From the NCBI RefSeq assembly GCF_900637655.1, contig NZ_LR134384.1:3016501-3080500 (forward strand): 64,000 nucleotides of DNA. The letters run 5' to 3'. Positions 9,290 through 18,774 of the stretch are shown here, piece after piece. Positions within the stretch are counted from its first letter, which is position 1. Each line of letters begins with the position of its first letter. Source of the DNA: Segatella oris (GTDB taxonomy: Bacteria; Bacteroidota; Bacteroidia; Bacteroidales; Bacteroidaceae). A model generated the notes under the pieces. That model was not told where the DNA came from. It did not search any database and was given only the letters and a program-made list of their open reading frames with translations. A program made the translations under genes and the position numbers.

Positions 9290-9545
9290 TGTGGTTGGGA
9301 GCACTTTCCCTTACAGTTTTGGGCGCCTCGTCGCAGGCGACATCTAAGAATATCAAAGAAAATATTAGAAGATACAAGGGTTGTTGGAGGGCAAATAAAC
9401 TGATATTTTCAGATATTCTCCGATATTCTAAGATATACCGCGAAGCGGTTAGGAGCCTTCCTACTTGCAGTTTTGGCCGCCTCGTCGCAGGCGACATCCA
9501 AGAATATCGTAGAAAATCTTAGAAGATATAAAGGCTGTTCTGCAC
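9290..9545. repeat. Two units of a 154-bp interspersed tandem repeat
   Basis: Two copies, offset by 154 bp (AGAAAATATT at 9357 and AGAAAATCTT at 9511), contain the block GATATACCGCGAAGCGGTTAGGAG, CCTACTTGCAG, CGTCGCAGGCGACATC and TTAGAAGATA. The same family forms a larger array at 18900-19560. Short palindromes (CCGCGAAGCGG, GTCGCAGGCGAC) lie inside each unit. Small open frames crossing the units are not convincing genes. Between 9546 and 9971 only the short element at 9741-9850 stands out. Confidence 0.8.
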
Positions 9546-9740
9546 CCACATCCTAAGAAGCAGAATATATGTTAATTCCTTTCAACAAACTTTACAATTC
9601 CCTTGAATAGATTAAAGAATTCAGAATGAGAGTCTTCCTCATTCTAAATGTGCGCCATATTTTAACGAATTACAAAGCATTGACAGTCAAACAATTACAA
9701 GACTCAAAACAAATCGCAGGCTAATCTCACATAGGGAAAT

Positions 9741-9850
9741 GCTACAATTTGCATCAAATCACCTTCTAATTTGCACCATTTCATCGTGTATTCTAATGCA
9801 AACAGCACGGTAATCTGCGTCAAGTTGCAACGCATGATGAATGGAATTAT
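9741..9850. repeat. Copy of the TTTGCRTCAAATCACC element
   Basis: AATTTGCATCAAATCACC, then CATCGTGTATT and ATCTGCGTCAAGTTGCAACGC, follow in the same order as related segments at 18775-18890. Both copies lie beside the 154-bp repeat family. Function unknown. Confidence 0.5.
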
Positions 9851-9971
9851 AATTCAAGATGATAAAAATGAGAGTATTGAAGCCATAAAATAGCCTCACA
9901 CAAGTACAGAACACGAGGCGTCATTTCTATTTGGTGAGGCCATAAAGTGTTAAAAACAAGACATAAAGTTT

Positions 9972-10020
9972 ACAAAAAAAAATAACACTACAGGACACAA
10001 ACAGCATCTGTAGTGTTATT
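9972..10020 (-). terminator. Intrinsic terminator of the outer-membrane barrel gene
   Basis: A 12-bp perfect stem AATAACACTACA / TGTAGTGTTATT (9981-9992 and 10009-10020). On the minus strand it is followed by a run of T's. It lies just after the stop codon at 10083 and could end the whole T9SS transcript. Confidence 0.85.
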
Positions 10021-10082
10021 ATCTTTACGATTGCTTTGCTATTCCTTTGCCGTTAACCGGCTGTCAGCAAGCTACGTTCTTC

Positions 10083-10709
10083 TCAGAAATAATAGGCCAA
10101 ACCAACCTGCCAAGCATTGGCACGACCGTCTTTTGTCTTGCCGGCCAAAGTCTTCCAAGTTTTATCAGCGGCCTTACTGAAACTCATTTCACCCGTTGTT
10201 CCACAGGCAATATTATAGTTGGCGCTAATCTGAAGATGCTTAACGAGCATCAAACCAAAGCCAAGGTTGACACTGAAATTGGACGTTTTCAACTTCCAGT
10301 CGGCAATATCCTTGACGATTGTCTGGTCTTTACTGCCCACATTGAAACCGAACTGAGGGCCTGCAAAGAAGTAAATGCTCGCCGCATCACCAAGTCCAAA
10401 GCCGTAACGGGCATTGACAGGAACAACAATCTGCTGCTGTTTCAGGTTCTCATTTCCACCTTCTATCTTTGCTTCACGCTGGTCGTAGAGGGCTGAAACA
10501 TCCATACCGAGGCCTATAACAGGCAGGGTAAACTTCACCGAAGGGCCGAAGAAAAAACCACACCGATTGTCTTCCTTGATCAGAGATTCATCGAAAGACA
10601 TTCTGGTTACATTCAAACCGCCCTTCACACCAAAATTAATCTGGGCCTTTGACTCCGTTGCAAACAAAGTCACAAAAGCCAAAACGAATAACATCATTGA
10701 TTTTTTCAT
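10083..10709 (-). CDS. Outer-membrane beta-barrel protein (porin-like, PF13568-type)
   Basis: A 208-residue exported protein with a signal peptide (cleavage after SKA in MKKSMMLFVLAFVTLFATESKAQ). The mature part opens with INFGVKGGLNVTRMSF, a typical start of the Bacteroidota 'outer membrane beta-barrel' family. It continues with alternating hydrophobic strands and ends in an aromatic residue (GLAYYF), the usual C-terminal signal for barrel assembly. It lies 36 bases downstream of porN in the same orientation, so it may be read from the T9SS operon. A specific role is not evident. Confidence 0.85.
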   Translation of the reverse strand: MKKSMMLFVLAFVTLFATESKAQINFGVKGGLNVTRMSFDESLIKEDNRCGFFFGPSVKFTLPVIGLGMDVSALYDQREAKIEGGNENLKQQQIVVPVNARYGFGLGDAASIYFFAGPQFGFNVGSKDQTIVKDIADWKLKTSNFSVNLGFGLMLVKHLQISANYNIACGTTGEMSFSKAADKTWKTLAGKTKDGRANAWQVGLAYYF

Positions 10710-10745
10710 ACTCTCTAAATTTATATAAGTAAACGGTTCCTACTT

Positions 10746-11810
10746 TCAATGACGCTGCCTGCGCACCGTAACACGGGCCTGTCCTCCCGAAGAAGAACTG
10801 CTGCCTGAACTTGCACGGCGGTTGCTGCGAACGCTCGGTGTAGTGCTTTTCGATGCGCGACGATTGGCCGCACGCATCGTCTTAAGCTGTTTGCCACTGA
10901 GTCTGGAGATGCTGTCAAGCGAGTCCTTACGTGCTTGGTCGCCCCATATATTCTTTTCAAATGAAGCAATTTCCCTTTCAATCCGACGCTGTTCCTTGCT
11001 CAAAGCACTGTCGGTCTTGCAATATTGTGCCAAGGTCTGCCCTTGCATATTGGTCGTCTTGTAGATCTTTCCCTTATAGACATTCATCGTGAAGAAATCG
11101 TCAAGACTCATTACGGCAGCATTGTTCAGGTTGCTTGTTATGACCGTCTGCTTGGCAAGTGCTGATGCTATATCGTCATATTTCACCCAGAACAGGGGAT
11201 ATTTCGTTGTTCCTTCGCCGAAATCATCCTGTCGTTCCATGACGGGACAAAGGGCAAGAACCTTCGTATGGAAAGTTCCTGTGGCCTGGTCGAAATAGGA
11301 ACTTTCTTTCAGATAATAGGCTTTTACCTCGGCTGAAGGAATGTCGCTGTTATCTATATGCACGCCACGATCGGTGCGTTCATAGAAGATATGATGGTCG
11401 TCAAGGAATGTCAATGGCTTCACTTTTGCATCATCCGTGAACTTCTCATTACCGTCAAGACGATACTGATAGACGTTGATACCGCCATGGTTTGGACCTG
11501 CCATCATGAGTTTGAACAACAACGTGAAGAGGTTCATGCGTCCGTCGGTGGGCTCAACAGGATAGTAGAGTCCGCCATTGGCATTATCGTTGAGATTGAG
11601 TTCGCGGTAAACATCGCGCCGCCACACTACATCCTCGTTCATCGCCTGCTGCGTGGGATACATGAGTTTAGCACGCATTGTCAGATTATTGGCGTTGCTT
11701 TTCTTCATCTTGGCAGCTGCCTCAGCCTTTCGGAGCGGTGATTGTGCCATACCATTCAAGGAAAAGGCGCCCACCAACAGCACTACATATAATCTTTTCA
11801 TATTCATCAT
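10746..11810 (-). CDS. porN: PorN/GldN, type IX secretion system ring protein
   Basis: A 354-residue periplasmic protein with a signal peptide ending near NGMAQ. The body contains the GldN-family pattern VVWRRDVYRELNLNDNANGGLYYPVEP and IKAYYLKESSYFDQATGTF-like strands. In the T9SS, PorN partners with the lipoprotein PorK to form the large ring beneath the outer membrane. The last 50 residues are Arg/Ser-rich and low in complexity. The start codon shares one base with the stop of porM, so translational coupling is likely. This is the last core gene of the porPKLMN cluster. Confidence 0.92.
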   Translation of the reverse strand: MMNMKRLYVVLLVGAFSLNGMAQSPLRKAEAAAKMKKSNANNLTMRAKLMYPTQQAMNEDVVWRRDVYRELNLNDNANGGLYYPVEPTDGRMNLFTLLFKLMMAGPNHGGINVYQYRLDGNEKFTDDAKVKPLTFLDDHHIFYERTDRGVHIDNSDIPSAEVKAYYLKESSYFDQATGTFHTKVLALCPVMERQDDFGEGTTKYPLFWVKYDDIASALAKQTVITSNLNNAAVMSLDDFFTMNVYKGKIYKTTNMQGQTLAQYCKTDSALSKEQRRIEREIASFEKNIWGDQARKDSLDSISRLSGKQLKTMRAANRRASKSTTPSVRSNRRASSGSSSSSGGQARVTVRRQRH

Positions 11811-13366
11811 TATCTTACAATTACTTCCAAAGCACCCGTCAAAGTGCGGGTAATTCCATCAGGACCAATGGCCTTGACATGACTGATATAGAACCTCCGA
11901 TTGCGTGAAAGGGTACGGAATGTTTCGCGTTGGCGGTCAGAGAAGTTTGCTCCGGCCGATGCCACGGGAACCGCATTGCCCATATTATCGAAGAAAACGG
12001 TTTCAAAACTCAACACACGGAAAGGAATATCAAGCAGTCCGTCGTCAATAGCTGCATTGATACCCGATGCTCCCATCAGTGCCGCCTTACTCATTCCACC
12101 ACCCTTGAAACGGTTAGTGCCGAGAGCGATATAGGCTGTCGGGTCGGGCAACTTACGCACGTGGAACACAAACGGAGGCAGAGTTCTCACCTGTCCCTTG
12201 TCGCGTGCGGTGACATGAATGGTCACATCCTTGCCCACAGCAGCAGGAACAGCAACGAAATGTCCATTGCCTTTAGCAGTCATTGAACCTCCGCTCATCG
12301 ACACCGAGACTGCATTGGCAGGCACACCCGGCACACTGACGCTCATCGGGTTAGGATAACCGGCATACAACACGTTCATCATGTCGGCTGCAACCGTGGC
12401 ACTATTCGGTGCAGGAATAACGCTATACTTCTGCAAGAAGTTGCGACGAATGATGTCGCCCTTGCGATTTTGCATCAGAATATAACCGCTTATGCTATGC
12501 TCACCGACCCCCGATGCCGTGAAACCATACTGCCCATTACGCGCCATGACACGCTGTCCGTTGACGAAAATCTGTGGTTGCAGCGTTGTATCTACGGCAG
12601 CCATGACGATGTTTGCATTGAAACGCTCGCCTGGATAGAGTACCGTTTTCTCAGGTATCACGTAGGCACTGAGCTTATTCACACGGATATCTTTCACGTC
12701 AATATTGGAAACTAACGTGTGAAGCACCTCACCTTCGGCATAGCGTACATCGCTCTGAAGCTTTGAAAGCAATGTAACGGCAGCAGCTACCGGCATGTTC
12801 TCAAACATATACTCCTGCCAGTTCTTGCCTTGAAGACGGGCTTTACGTGGCACAGAAGTCGAGAGATTATCGGCTATGATACGCTTCTGATGAGGATCAT
12901 CAACCATTTTCAGTATGCGCTCACGATAGTTGTTGACACGCAGAAAGAGGCTTTTCCCCTGCCCTGTCAACGGTGCAAGCATCACTTCACTGGCTGCATC
13001 GAGGTTATCTTTGTTCTCTATATTATAGACATCTCCATTCTTTCCATCGGCTTTTTTGACGATAGCCACCTTGAGTTGTTGGGCAAAATCATAGAGCGAA
13101 TCACTCATCAGCTTCACCGAAGTGGCCTTTTCAAACCATGCTTTCACTTTCTCCGGGTTCTGCTTCATCTGCATTTCGAAGTCCCGATAAAGTGCAACGT
13201 TCTCTTGGGTAGCGTTACCCGTGGTACGATTCAGACTGTCCTCCACAATTGAAAAGCCGTCCAACACCTCGGTTGAGATGTTGAGTGCAAGCATGGCCAA
13301 CAAGACAATATACATCAAGTTGATCATCTTCTGGCGCGGAGATATCAGTCTTTTCTTAATAGCCAT
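11810..13366 (-). CDS. porM: PorM/GldM, type IX secretion motor protein
   Basis: A 518-residue inner-membrane protein with a single N-terminal membrane segment (about residues 15-35, following a basic MAIKKRLISPRQKMINLMY start) and a large periplasmic part. GldM proteins dimerise and run from the inner membrane to the PorKN ring. With PorL they form the proton-driven rotary motor. The start SPRQKMINLMYIVLLAMLALNIS is highly characteristic of the family. The coding sequence abuts porL upstream and porN downstream, each sharing one base, as expected for a stoichiometric complex. Confidence 0.95.
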   Translation of the reverse strand: MAIKKRLISPRQKMINLMYIVLLAMLALNISTEVLDGFSIVEDSLNRTTGNATQENVALYRDFEMQMKQNPEKVKAWFEKATSVKLMSDSLYDFAQQLKVAIVKKADGKNGDVYNIENKDNLDAASEVMLAPLTGQGKSLFLRVNNYRERILKMVDDPHQKRIIADNLSTSVPRKARLQGKNWQEYMFENMPVAAAVTLLSKLQSDVRYAEGEVLHTLVSNIDVKDIRVNKLSAYVIPEKTVLYPGERFNANIVMAAVDTTLQPQIFVNGQRVMARNGQYGFTASGVGEHSISGYILMQNRKGDIIRRNFLQKYSVIPAPNSATVAADMMNVLYAGYPNPMSVSVPGVPANAVSVSMSGGSMTAKGNGHFVAVPAAVGKDVTIHVTARDKGQVRTLPPFVFHVRKLPDPTAYIALGTNRFKGGGMSKAALMGASGINAAIDDGLLDIPFRVLSFETVFFDNMGNAVPVASAGANFSDRQRETFRTLSRNRRFYISHVKAIGPDGITRTLTGALEVIVR

Positions 13367-14121
13367 TATGGTTGTGGAGTTTGATTTGGTGCTGCTGCAC
13401 GCATGTTGGTAGTCATTGCTTCTATCATGCGGGCATAGATAGCGTTGAGTTGTTCGATATGTCGGGCCAGCAGACGACTCTGCTCGTTGATTTGGTCGAT
13501 AGTCCCAATCTGCTGACTGGCACTCTTCAGCTGCATTTCATACACCTTAGTGATGCCTGTCAGCGTGCGGTTGAGGTTTTCCATTTCCTCACTATCGCGC
13601 GTAAGACGTGTGCTCTGTTCGCCTACCTTTCCTAAAACTTCTGTGAGTTTCTTCAGTTCATCCACATAGTTCTGCTGTGCTTCGGCCATTTCCGGGTCGG
13701 CCGTCGGCAGGCTTACCTGGGCAACCTGGGCCGTGGCTGCAACGGTTTCAGCTGCTGTAACGACAGGAGCCGGGGCAGGTTTTGCCTGTACAGACGCTGT
13801 AACAACAGGCGCTGCAGGGGATATATCCTCATCTTTGCGGGCAAGATATTCCTCAGTTACATGCGTAGGAAGTTCCATTCCGTCGGTCGTTTTGTCAAAA
13901 GGACGGTCGAAAGCCGACAGGAAGAACACAACAACCTCTGTGCCCATACCAAGAATTAACCAGAAGTCGGCCCCCTCAACATGCACTAACTTGAACAAAG
14001 CGCCAAGCACAACGATGGCTGCTCCCCAGCTATATGCATAGTTAAGGAACGTTTGACCAGGCACGCTATCCATCCACTTCTGCAGACGATAGACGATATT
14101 CAGTTTACTGTATCTTGTCAT
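13366..14121 (-). CDS. porL: PorL/GldL, type IX secretion motor protein
   Basis: A 251-residue protein with two membrane segments near the N-terminus (about residues 28-46 and 53-69). The conserved Glu lies in the second one (HVEGADFWLILGMGTEVVVFFLSAF), the residue implicated in proton use by GldL motors. A Pro/Ala-rich linker follows (about 105-145), then a cytoplasmic coiled-coil region. It overlaps porK by four bases (ATGA) and porM by one. Together with PorM it energises T9SS export. Confidence 0.94.
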   Translation of the reverse strand: MTRYSKLNIVYRLQKWMDSVPGQTFLNYAYSWGAAIVVLGALFKLVHVEGADFWLILGMGTEVVVFFLSAFDRPFDKTTDGMELPTHVTEEYLARKDEDISPAAPVVTASVQAKPAPAPVVTAAETVAATAQVAQVSLPTADPEMAEAQQNYVDELKKLTEVLGKVGEQSTRLTRDSEEMENLNRTLTGITKVYEMQLKSASQQIGTIDQINEQSRLLARHIEQLNAIYARMIEAMTTNMRAAAPNQTPQP

Positions 14122-15569
14122 TTTTTCTTGCTTTTGTTACTGCTTGTCGTATTGGCGAGGCTGCGAACACAGCGGAAGCCAATGTATGAACGTGGATGAT
14201 TCTGATATTCCCAAGAGCGCCATGCCGAGCGAATGAGACTTTCGGGGTCTTTCCATGAGCCACCGCGCACACTCTTTTTCTTCAGTGCATAGGGGTCTTC
14301 TTTGGCGGCATTATAGGAAAGTTGCGGGTTAAGGTCGTTCATTGCATCTACGCCCGACTCTGTATAAGCCGTGCTTGTCCACTCAGCTACGTTGCCGGCC
14401 ATGTCGAAAAGCCCGTTGGAATTGGCACCATAGATGCCCACCTTGTTTGTAATGAGGTTGCCGTCTTCGGTGTAATTACCGCGATCGGGCTTGAAGTTAG
14501 CATAGAAACAGCCATTACCATTCTTCATATCCTTGTTTTCCCAGGGGAATTCATTACCGTTCTTGCCACGTGCAGCATATTCCCATTCGGCCTCAGTGGG
14601 CAGCCGATAACGCTGCACATAGCGTGCTTCAGCACCCAATCCCTTCAGCAAATACTCGGTACGCCATGCACAAAAGGCATTCGCCTGCTCCCAAGTGACC
14701 CCCACAACAGGGTAATCATTATAGGCAGGATTACTGAAATAGTTGCGCAGATACATCTCGTTGTCGGAGTTCTTGAAGTCGTTCACCCAACAGGTTGTAT
14801 CGGGATAGACGTTCACAATATACGTATTGAGGAAGTCCCAAGGGCCTGTTCGCCGGCGATCAATCGTCTGACGGACAATCCGTCCCTCGTCATCAACAAA
14901 GGCGGTATCCTTTGAAATCATCACAGGTTCATCGTCATCCATGATAATATCCGTGTTGAACGAACGTTCAGCAGGGTTCATGCGATTGCGTCGAAGAGCT
15001 GCAGCCGTGTAGTCATAAATCTCATAACGATAGTTCATCTGGCGCCAATCAAGAAGTTTTTCTCCTGTAACAGGATTGGTTACATAAAGACTTTCAATGG
15101 CACGCTGCTCATCTTCGTTCGGTTTACGCGGCAAAGGCTTCTTCCAGTTGATGCGAGGCGTAATGGCATCTCCATTCTTGTCTTCGGTAATCATATAGCT
15201 TTCGTCGCCTGCATAGGCTGGATCAGCCAGACGTGTGCGCAGAATACTGTCGCGCACCCACATCACAAACTGCTTGTATTTGGAGTTCGTGACCTCGGTT
15301 TCATCCATCCAGAAGCCGTCAACCGAAATGTCTTTCACAGGCATTTTCTTGCCCCAAAGCGAGTCTTGCTTGTCAAGTCCCATGTGCAGGAAACCGCGAT
15401 CAACTCTCACCATGCCGTAAGGAGCAGGCTCTGAAAAGGCTTTTCCACCACCAACCCCAACGACTTCTCCGCCTCGGCCAGCCATTGACATGGTCTTACC
15501 ACTGAAGCAAGCCGACATCGTGAAGCTTGCCAACAGCGTGCAAATCCCTATTGTTATTTTGTATTTCAT
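14118..15569 (-). CDS. porK: PorK/GldK, type IX secretion ring lipoprotein
   Basis: A 483-residue lipoprotein with a signal peptide and lipobox (FTMSAC). It contains a formylglycine-generating-enzyme-like (SUMF/FGE) fold: FWMDETEVTNSKYKQF, YPVVGVTWEQANAFCAWR, YRLPTEAEWEYAARG, NGLFDMAGNVAEWTSTAY and SVRGGSWKDP. PorK uses this fold structurally rather than for catalysis. It forms the outer-membrane-anchored ring with PorN. It lies nine bases after porP and overlaps porL by four bases. Confidence 0.95.
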   Translation of the reverse strand: MKYKITIGICTLLASFTMSACFSGKTMSMAGRGGEVVGVGGGKAFSEPAPYGMVRVDRGFLHMGLDKQDSLWGKKMPVKDISVDGFWMDETEVTNSKYKQFVMWVRDSILRTRLADPAYAGDESYMITEDKNGDAITPRINWKKPLPRKPNEDEQRAIESLYVTNPVTGEKLLDWRQMNYRYEIYDYTAAALRRNRMNPAERSFNTDIIMDDDEPVMISKDTAFVDDEGRIVRQTIDRRRTGPWDFLNTYIVNVYPDTTCWVNDFKNSDNEMYLRNYFSNPAYNDYPVVGVTWEQANAFCAWRTEYLLKGLGAEARYVQRYRLPTEAEWEYAARGKNGNEFPWENKDMKNGNGCFYANFKPDRGNYTEDGNLITNKVGIYGANSNGLFDMAGNVAEWTSTAYTESGVDAMNDLNPQLSYNAAKEDPYALKKKSVRGGSWKDPESLIRSAWRSWEYQNHPRSYIGFRCVRSLANTTSSNKSKKK

Positions 15570-15578
15570 TGTCAGTTG

Positions 15579-16541
15579 TTATAAAATGCGAACACTTTGA
15601 TGTTTGTTTCTGCCCTTTTTGGCAAGGTTGACATCCATCTGATAGCCCACGAAAAGCTCATGACTTCCGTTGCCAAAGCTAAGTCCGGAGGTGTAGGCTT
15701 CATAGCTGTAGCCCAACACTATGCCATGAAAGGTACCGCCAATGAGGGCAGTAACGGAATTTGTGGGACTATAACTGATGCCGCCATAGAGCATTTTTCC
15801 TTCGTGCGTATAGACCAAACGACCAGTTACATCGGCGCGATAGGCCTTGCCGTCTGTGCGCAACAGCACTGAAGGCTTTATTTTCAAGAACGGATTTCTC
15901 AGCTTAATATTGTATCCACCGGTCAAATAATAAGTAGGATCAATCTTGAGTTCTTTGACATCACCCATGCGAATTGTCGGCCCATTCAAATGCTGAACCG
16001 ACGCGCCTACATACCACACACCGCGCATGTAATAGAGTCCGGCACTAAGATCCAACCCATTTCCATTGATATCTGTAGTGGCAAAGGCAGGGTCACCAGC
16101 GGTCCCTGGATCAACTTTCGAACCGTCGAAACCTTCATTGAGCAATGCCAATTGCAGGCCTGCACGCAGCTTTCCACCCACCAACTTCAGCTGATGGGCA
16201 TATTGCAACGCTAATTTCTGATGGGTGAAAAGGCCGATTTTCTCGTTCAAGAACTGCAAACCAACCCCATGATAGCTTCTCATCAGATAGAAAGGCATGT
16301 CGGCAGCGGCATACATCGTGCGCGGATTATGCTCAAAACCGGTAAAATTGAGCGCATAGGCAAGGTTGACATTGAGTCTGCTCTCCTTGCCGGCAGCAGC
16401 CGGATTGAACGAGGTCTCCATGTCAAAATAATGACTGAAAGCTGCATCATACTGTGCTTTGGCCGACATTGCGACCTGCATCAGCACCATTACCATTATG
16501 ATTTTAATCTGTTTCTGCACGCTTATATAACGTCTGAACAT
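15579..16541 (-). CDS. porP: PorP/SprF family type IX secretion outer-membrane protein
   Basis: A 320-residue beta-barrel protein. The opening after the signal peptide (AQYDAAFSHYFDMETSFNPAAAGK) matches the PorP/SprF 'Q-x-x-x-F-S-x-Y-...-NPAxAG' start. The rest alternates strands and ends in FVGYQMDVNLAKKGRNKHQSVRIL. It is the first gene of the minus-strand porPKLMN cluster, in the canonical order. The ATG may be further downstream (MVMVLMQVAMSAKA), because 15 residues precede the hydrophobic signal core. The upstream gap to 16645 is short and carries only a weak -7-like box near 16555. Confidence 0.92.
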   Translation of the reverse strand: MFRRYISVQKQIKIIMVMVLMQVAMSAKAQYDAAFSHYFDMETSFNPAAAGKESRLNVNLAYALNFTGFEHNPRTMYAAADMPFYLMRSYHGVGLQFLNEKIGLFTHQKLALQYAHQLKLVGGKLRAGLQLALLNEGFDGSKVDPGTAGDPAFATTDINGNGLDLSAGLYYMRGVWYVGASVQHLNGPTIRMGDVKELKIDPTYYLTGGYNIKLRNPFLKIKPSVLLRTDGKAYRADVTGRLVYTHEGKMLYGGISYSPTNSVTALIGGTFHGIVLGYSYEAYTSGLSFGNGSHELFVGYQMDVNLAKKGRNKHQSVRIL

Positions 16542-16644
16542 ATGGAATATTGCACAAGATACGGTACCTCAGTCTCTGCTATAGTCTCCATTGATTTTCA
16601 ACATGCTGCATAAAATGCCATTACACTTGTCTATACGCCCGAAA

Positions 16645-17886
16645 TCACAAAATCTCATCTACGTTCGTTTTGAGCAGAAAGTCCATTAACCCCATAATCA
16701 GTACGCCGTGTTCATCGTGATAGGAAGCAATATCCTCACGCACAATGATTACTTTCTTGAACGCATCATGAATACGTTTCAATGAAGCTAATTCCTGTTC
16801 TCGCTTTTCGTCATCCGCTAAAGAAAATGCCGACTGGATGTAATATCGCCGATCTCCTTTGTCAGCCACAAAATCAACTTCAAGCTGTCTGCGTTCCGTT
16901 GCCGTCCGAACATCAATCACACCGACATCAACGCCATATCCACGGCTGCGGAGTTCATTGTAAATAACATTCTCCATGATATGCGTTTCCTCTGTCTGTC
17001 GAAAGTTCAGCAGTGCATTGCGCAGGCCAATATCCTGAAAATAGTATTTAGATAACGTGCCAATATACCTGCGCCCCTTAACATCATACCTTGTGGAACG
17101 CTCTATAATAAACGCATCTTCCATATAAGAGAGATACTTGGAAATAGTCTGCGGAGCAAGCGTTTCTTTCTTTACGGTCTTGAATGTGTTGGCAATTTTG
17201 TTCGGATTGCATGGTGAGCCAATGCCCGAAGCCATGACGCACATCAGTTCTGAGAACTCTTCTACATTCACAATCCTGTTGCGCTCAACAATATCTCTCA
17301 GATAAAGAGTTTTATTCAGCGACGTGAGATATTCTGCCCGCTTTGCATTGTTCTCTAATGTCGCCAAGTAAGGAAGCCCACCATAGACGCAGTATCGTTT
17401 CCACAAAGCAGACGTGTCGCCTCCTTCAGCAGCATACAGTTCGGCAAATGAAAGCGGATATACATGGATTTCTATGCCCCGACCACGGAATTCTGTAGCT
17501 ACATCCTTAGATAGGAAGTGAGAATTACTTCCTGTTACATAAACATCTACATTCGGAATATGCATGAAACTATTGAGCACTTCGACGAAACGGCCAAGCA
17601 ACTGAACCTCGTCAATAATCAAGTAATATTGTTCCCCGCTTCGGATGCGCTCTTTTACATACGTCATCATCCTGAAAGGATCACGTAGAGATTCGTTGCT
17701 GATATCATCCAGAGCAATCTCTATAATATGCGATTCGTCTGTACCTGTCTGCAACAAATGCTGGTGAAAGAGTGTAAACAGCAAGAAAGATTTGCCACAA
17801 CGCCTTATTCCCGTGACTATCTTTATGAGGTCAGTATGCTTCCAACCAATCAATGCATTAAGGTACCTGTCTCGCTTTATCAACAT
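16645..17886 (-). CDS. AAA family ATPase with DUF4143 domain
   Basis: A 413-residue ATP-binding protein of the AAA_14/DUF4143 type that is very common in Bacteroidota. Walker A is GIRRCGKSFLL (about residues 27-37) and Walker B is YLIIDEVQLL. The sensor-like stretch is VYVTGSNSHFLSKDVATEFRGRG. The C-terminal DUF4143 part carries KYYFQDIGLRNALLNFR and a restriction-endonuclease-like end (LEVDFVADKGDRRYYIQ). The biological role is not known; some authors link the family to mobile elements or stress. It has its own promoter and candidate operators at 17903-17959. Confidence 0.9.
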   Translation of the reverse strand: MLIKRDRYLNALIGWKHTDLIKIVTGIRRCGKSFLLFTLFHQHLLQTGTDESHIIEIALDDISNESLRDPFRMMTYVKERIRSGEQYYLIIDEVQLLGRFVEVLNSFMHIPNVDVYVTGSNSHFLSKDVATEFRGRGIEIHVYPLSFAELYAAEGGDTSALWKRYCVYGGLPYLATLENNAKRAEYLTSLNKTLYLRDIVERNRIVNVEEFSELMCVMASGIGSPCNPNKIANTFKTVKKETLAPQTISKYLSYMEDAFIIERSTRYDVKGRRYIGTLSKYYFQDIGLRNALLNFRQTEETHIMENVIYNELRSRGYGVDVGVIDVRTATERRQLEVDFVADKGDRRYYIQSAFSLADDEKREQELASLKRIHDAFKKVIIVREDIASYHDEHGVLIMGLMDFLLKTNVDEIL

Positions 17887-17902
17887 GTCATTTCACAAAA
17901 GT

Positions 17903-17959
17903 GTCATTAATGACGTTTTTATAAAGTACAAAGATAAAGGTTATTCATGATACTTCAAA
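17903..17959 (-). promoter_or_regulatory. Promoter and candidate operator of the AAA ATPase gene
   Basis: The -33 TTTG (17956-17959), 19-bp spacer and -7 TATCTTTG (17929-17936) form a full-consensus Bacteroidetes promoter on the minus strand. Between the predicted start (about 17923) and the ATG (17886) lies the 12-bp palindrome GTCATTAATGAC (17903-17914). More TGTCATT copies occur at about 17885 and 17980, as would suit autoregulation. Confidence 0.6.
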
Positions 17960-18038
17960 ATTTCATTTCATAAAAATGTCATTCATGCTATATTTATGAA
18001 ATGAGCAGAAATGCGTCAGCCACCAAAAGATGAAGATA

Positions 18039-18090
18039 AAAAAACTTCCCTTGCTACATGGAATGCGCTACAACACATGTAACAAGGGAA
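18039..18090 (-). terminator. Intrinsic terminator downstream of the DUF2795 gene
   Basis: Arms TTCCCTTGCTACATG (18046-18060) and CATGTAACAAGGGAA (18076-18090) pair with one mismatch. On the minus strand a run of seven T's follows. It lies about 155 bases after the DUF2795 stop. The region 17960-18244 shows no gene. Confidence 0.75.
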
Positions 18091-18244
18091 ACCGCCTATC
18101 AAAGCAACATGCCTCCAACGACTATAGGAGAGACAGTACAGAAAAACTTCAGATGTCCGTCTTTCTCTCTTTTCTGATTTGAAAGAATGTTGTTTGTTGT
18201 ATATGCGAAACGAGGAGAATAGAGGGAATAGGAAAGCTACTTAT

Positions 18245-18466
18245 TTAATATTCATCGTCATTCCACAGGAAATCATCCTTTGAAGGATAATCCGGCCATA
18301 TATCCTCGATGCTTTCATAAACATCGCCTTCGTCTTCTATCTCCTGCAAATTTTCAAGCACTTCAAGTGGCGCACCTGAACGAACAGCATAATCTATCAG
18401 TTCGTCTTTTGTTGCAGGCCAAGGTGCATCTTCCAATTTTGAAGCTAATTCAAGTGTCCAATACAT
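18245..18466 (-). CDS. DUF2795 domain protein
   Basis: A 73-residue acidic protein whose first 55 residues (MYWTLELASKLEDAPWPATKDELIDYAVRSGAP, then VLENLQEIEDEGD and YESIEDIWPDYPS) match the DUF2795 family of Bacteroidota. That family is small, soluble and of unknown function. The strong acidity (C-terminal DDFLWNDDEY) is typical. A -7-like box TATTTTTG is present at 18503-18510 on the minus strand. There is no obvious operon partner. Confidence 0.9.
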   Translation of the reverse strand: MYWTLELASKLEDAPWPATKDELIDYAVRSGAPLEVLENLQEIEDEGDVYESIEDIWPDYPSKDDFLWNDDEY

Positions 18467-18774
18467 CGTCTTATCTTTTTAGTTTATTCACAATTTTGCG
18501 TGCAAAAATAGCAAAATAAATCTTATTCACAAGAAAAGATGAAAGTTTTTTCAATTCAATCGTCAATAAAGATTAAAACAAGGTATGTTCAGAATACTGT
18601 CACTCTCCGTTTTTAAGCTATGTGAGTCTTATTTTCATGAGCAGTGCGGACATAAGCAAACGGTCATGGTATCAATGCAAATAAAACTCGCCTTCCAAAC
18701 ACTTGCAAAGTACTGATAAACAAATGGTTACCTAACAAAAGGCAAACGAAGTGGTAAGTCCATATTGAAACAGT

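Noticed and set aside
9221..9522. Open frames of 60-77 codons across the repeat units at 9290-9545, and a similar one at 19185-19370
   Set aside because: They translate the repeat itself, and the period (153-155 bp) does not keep one frame through the array.
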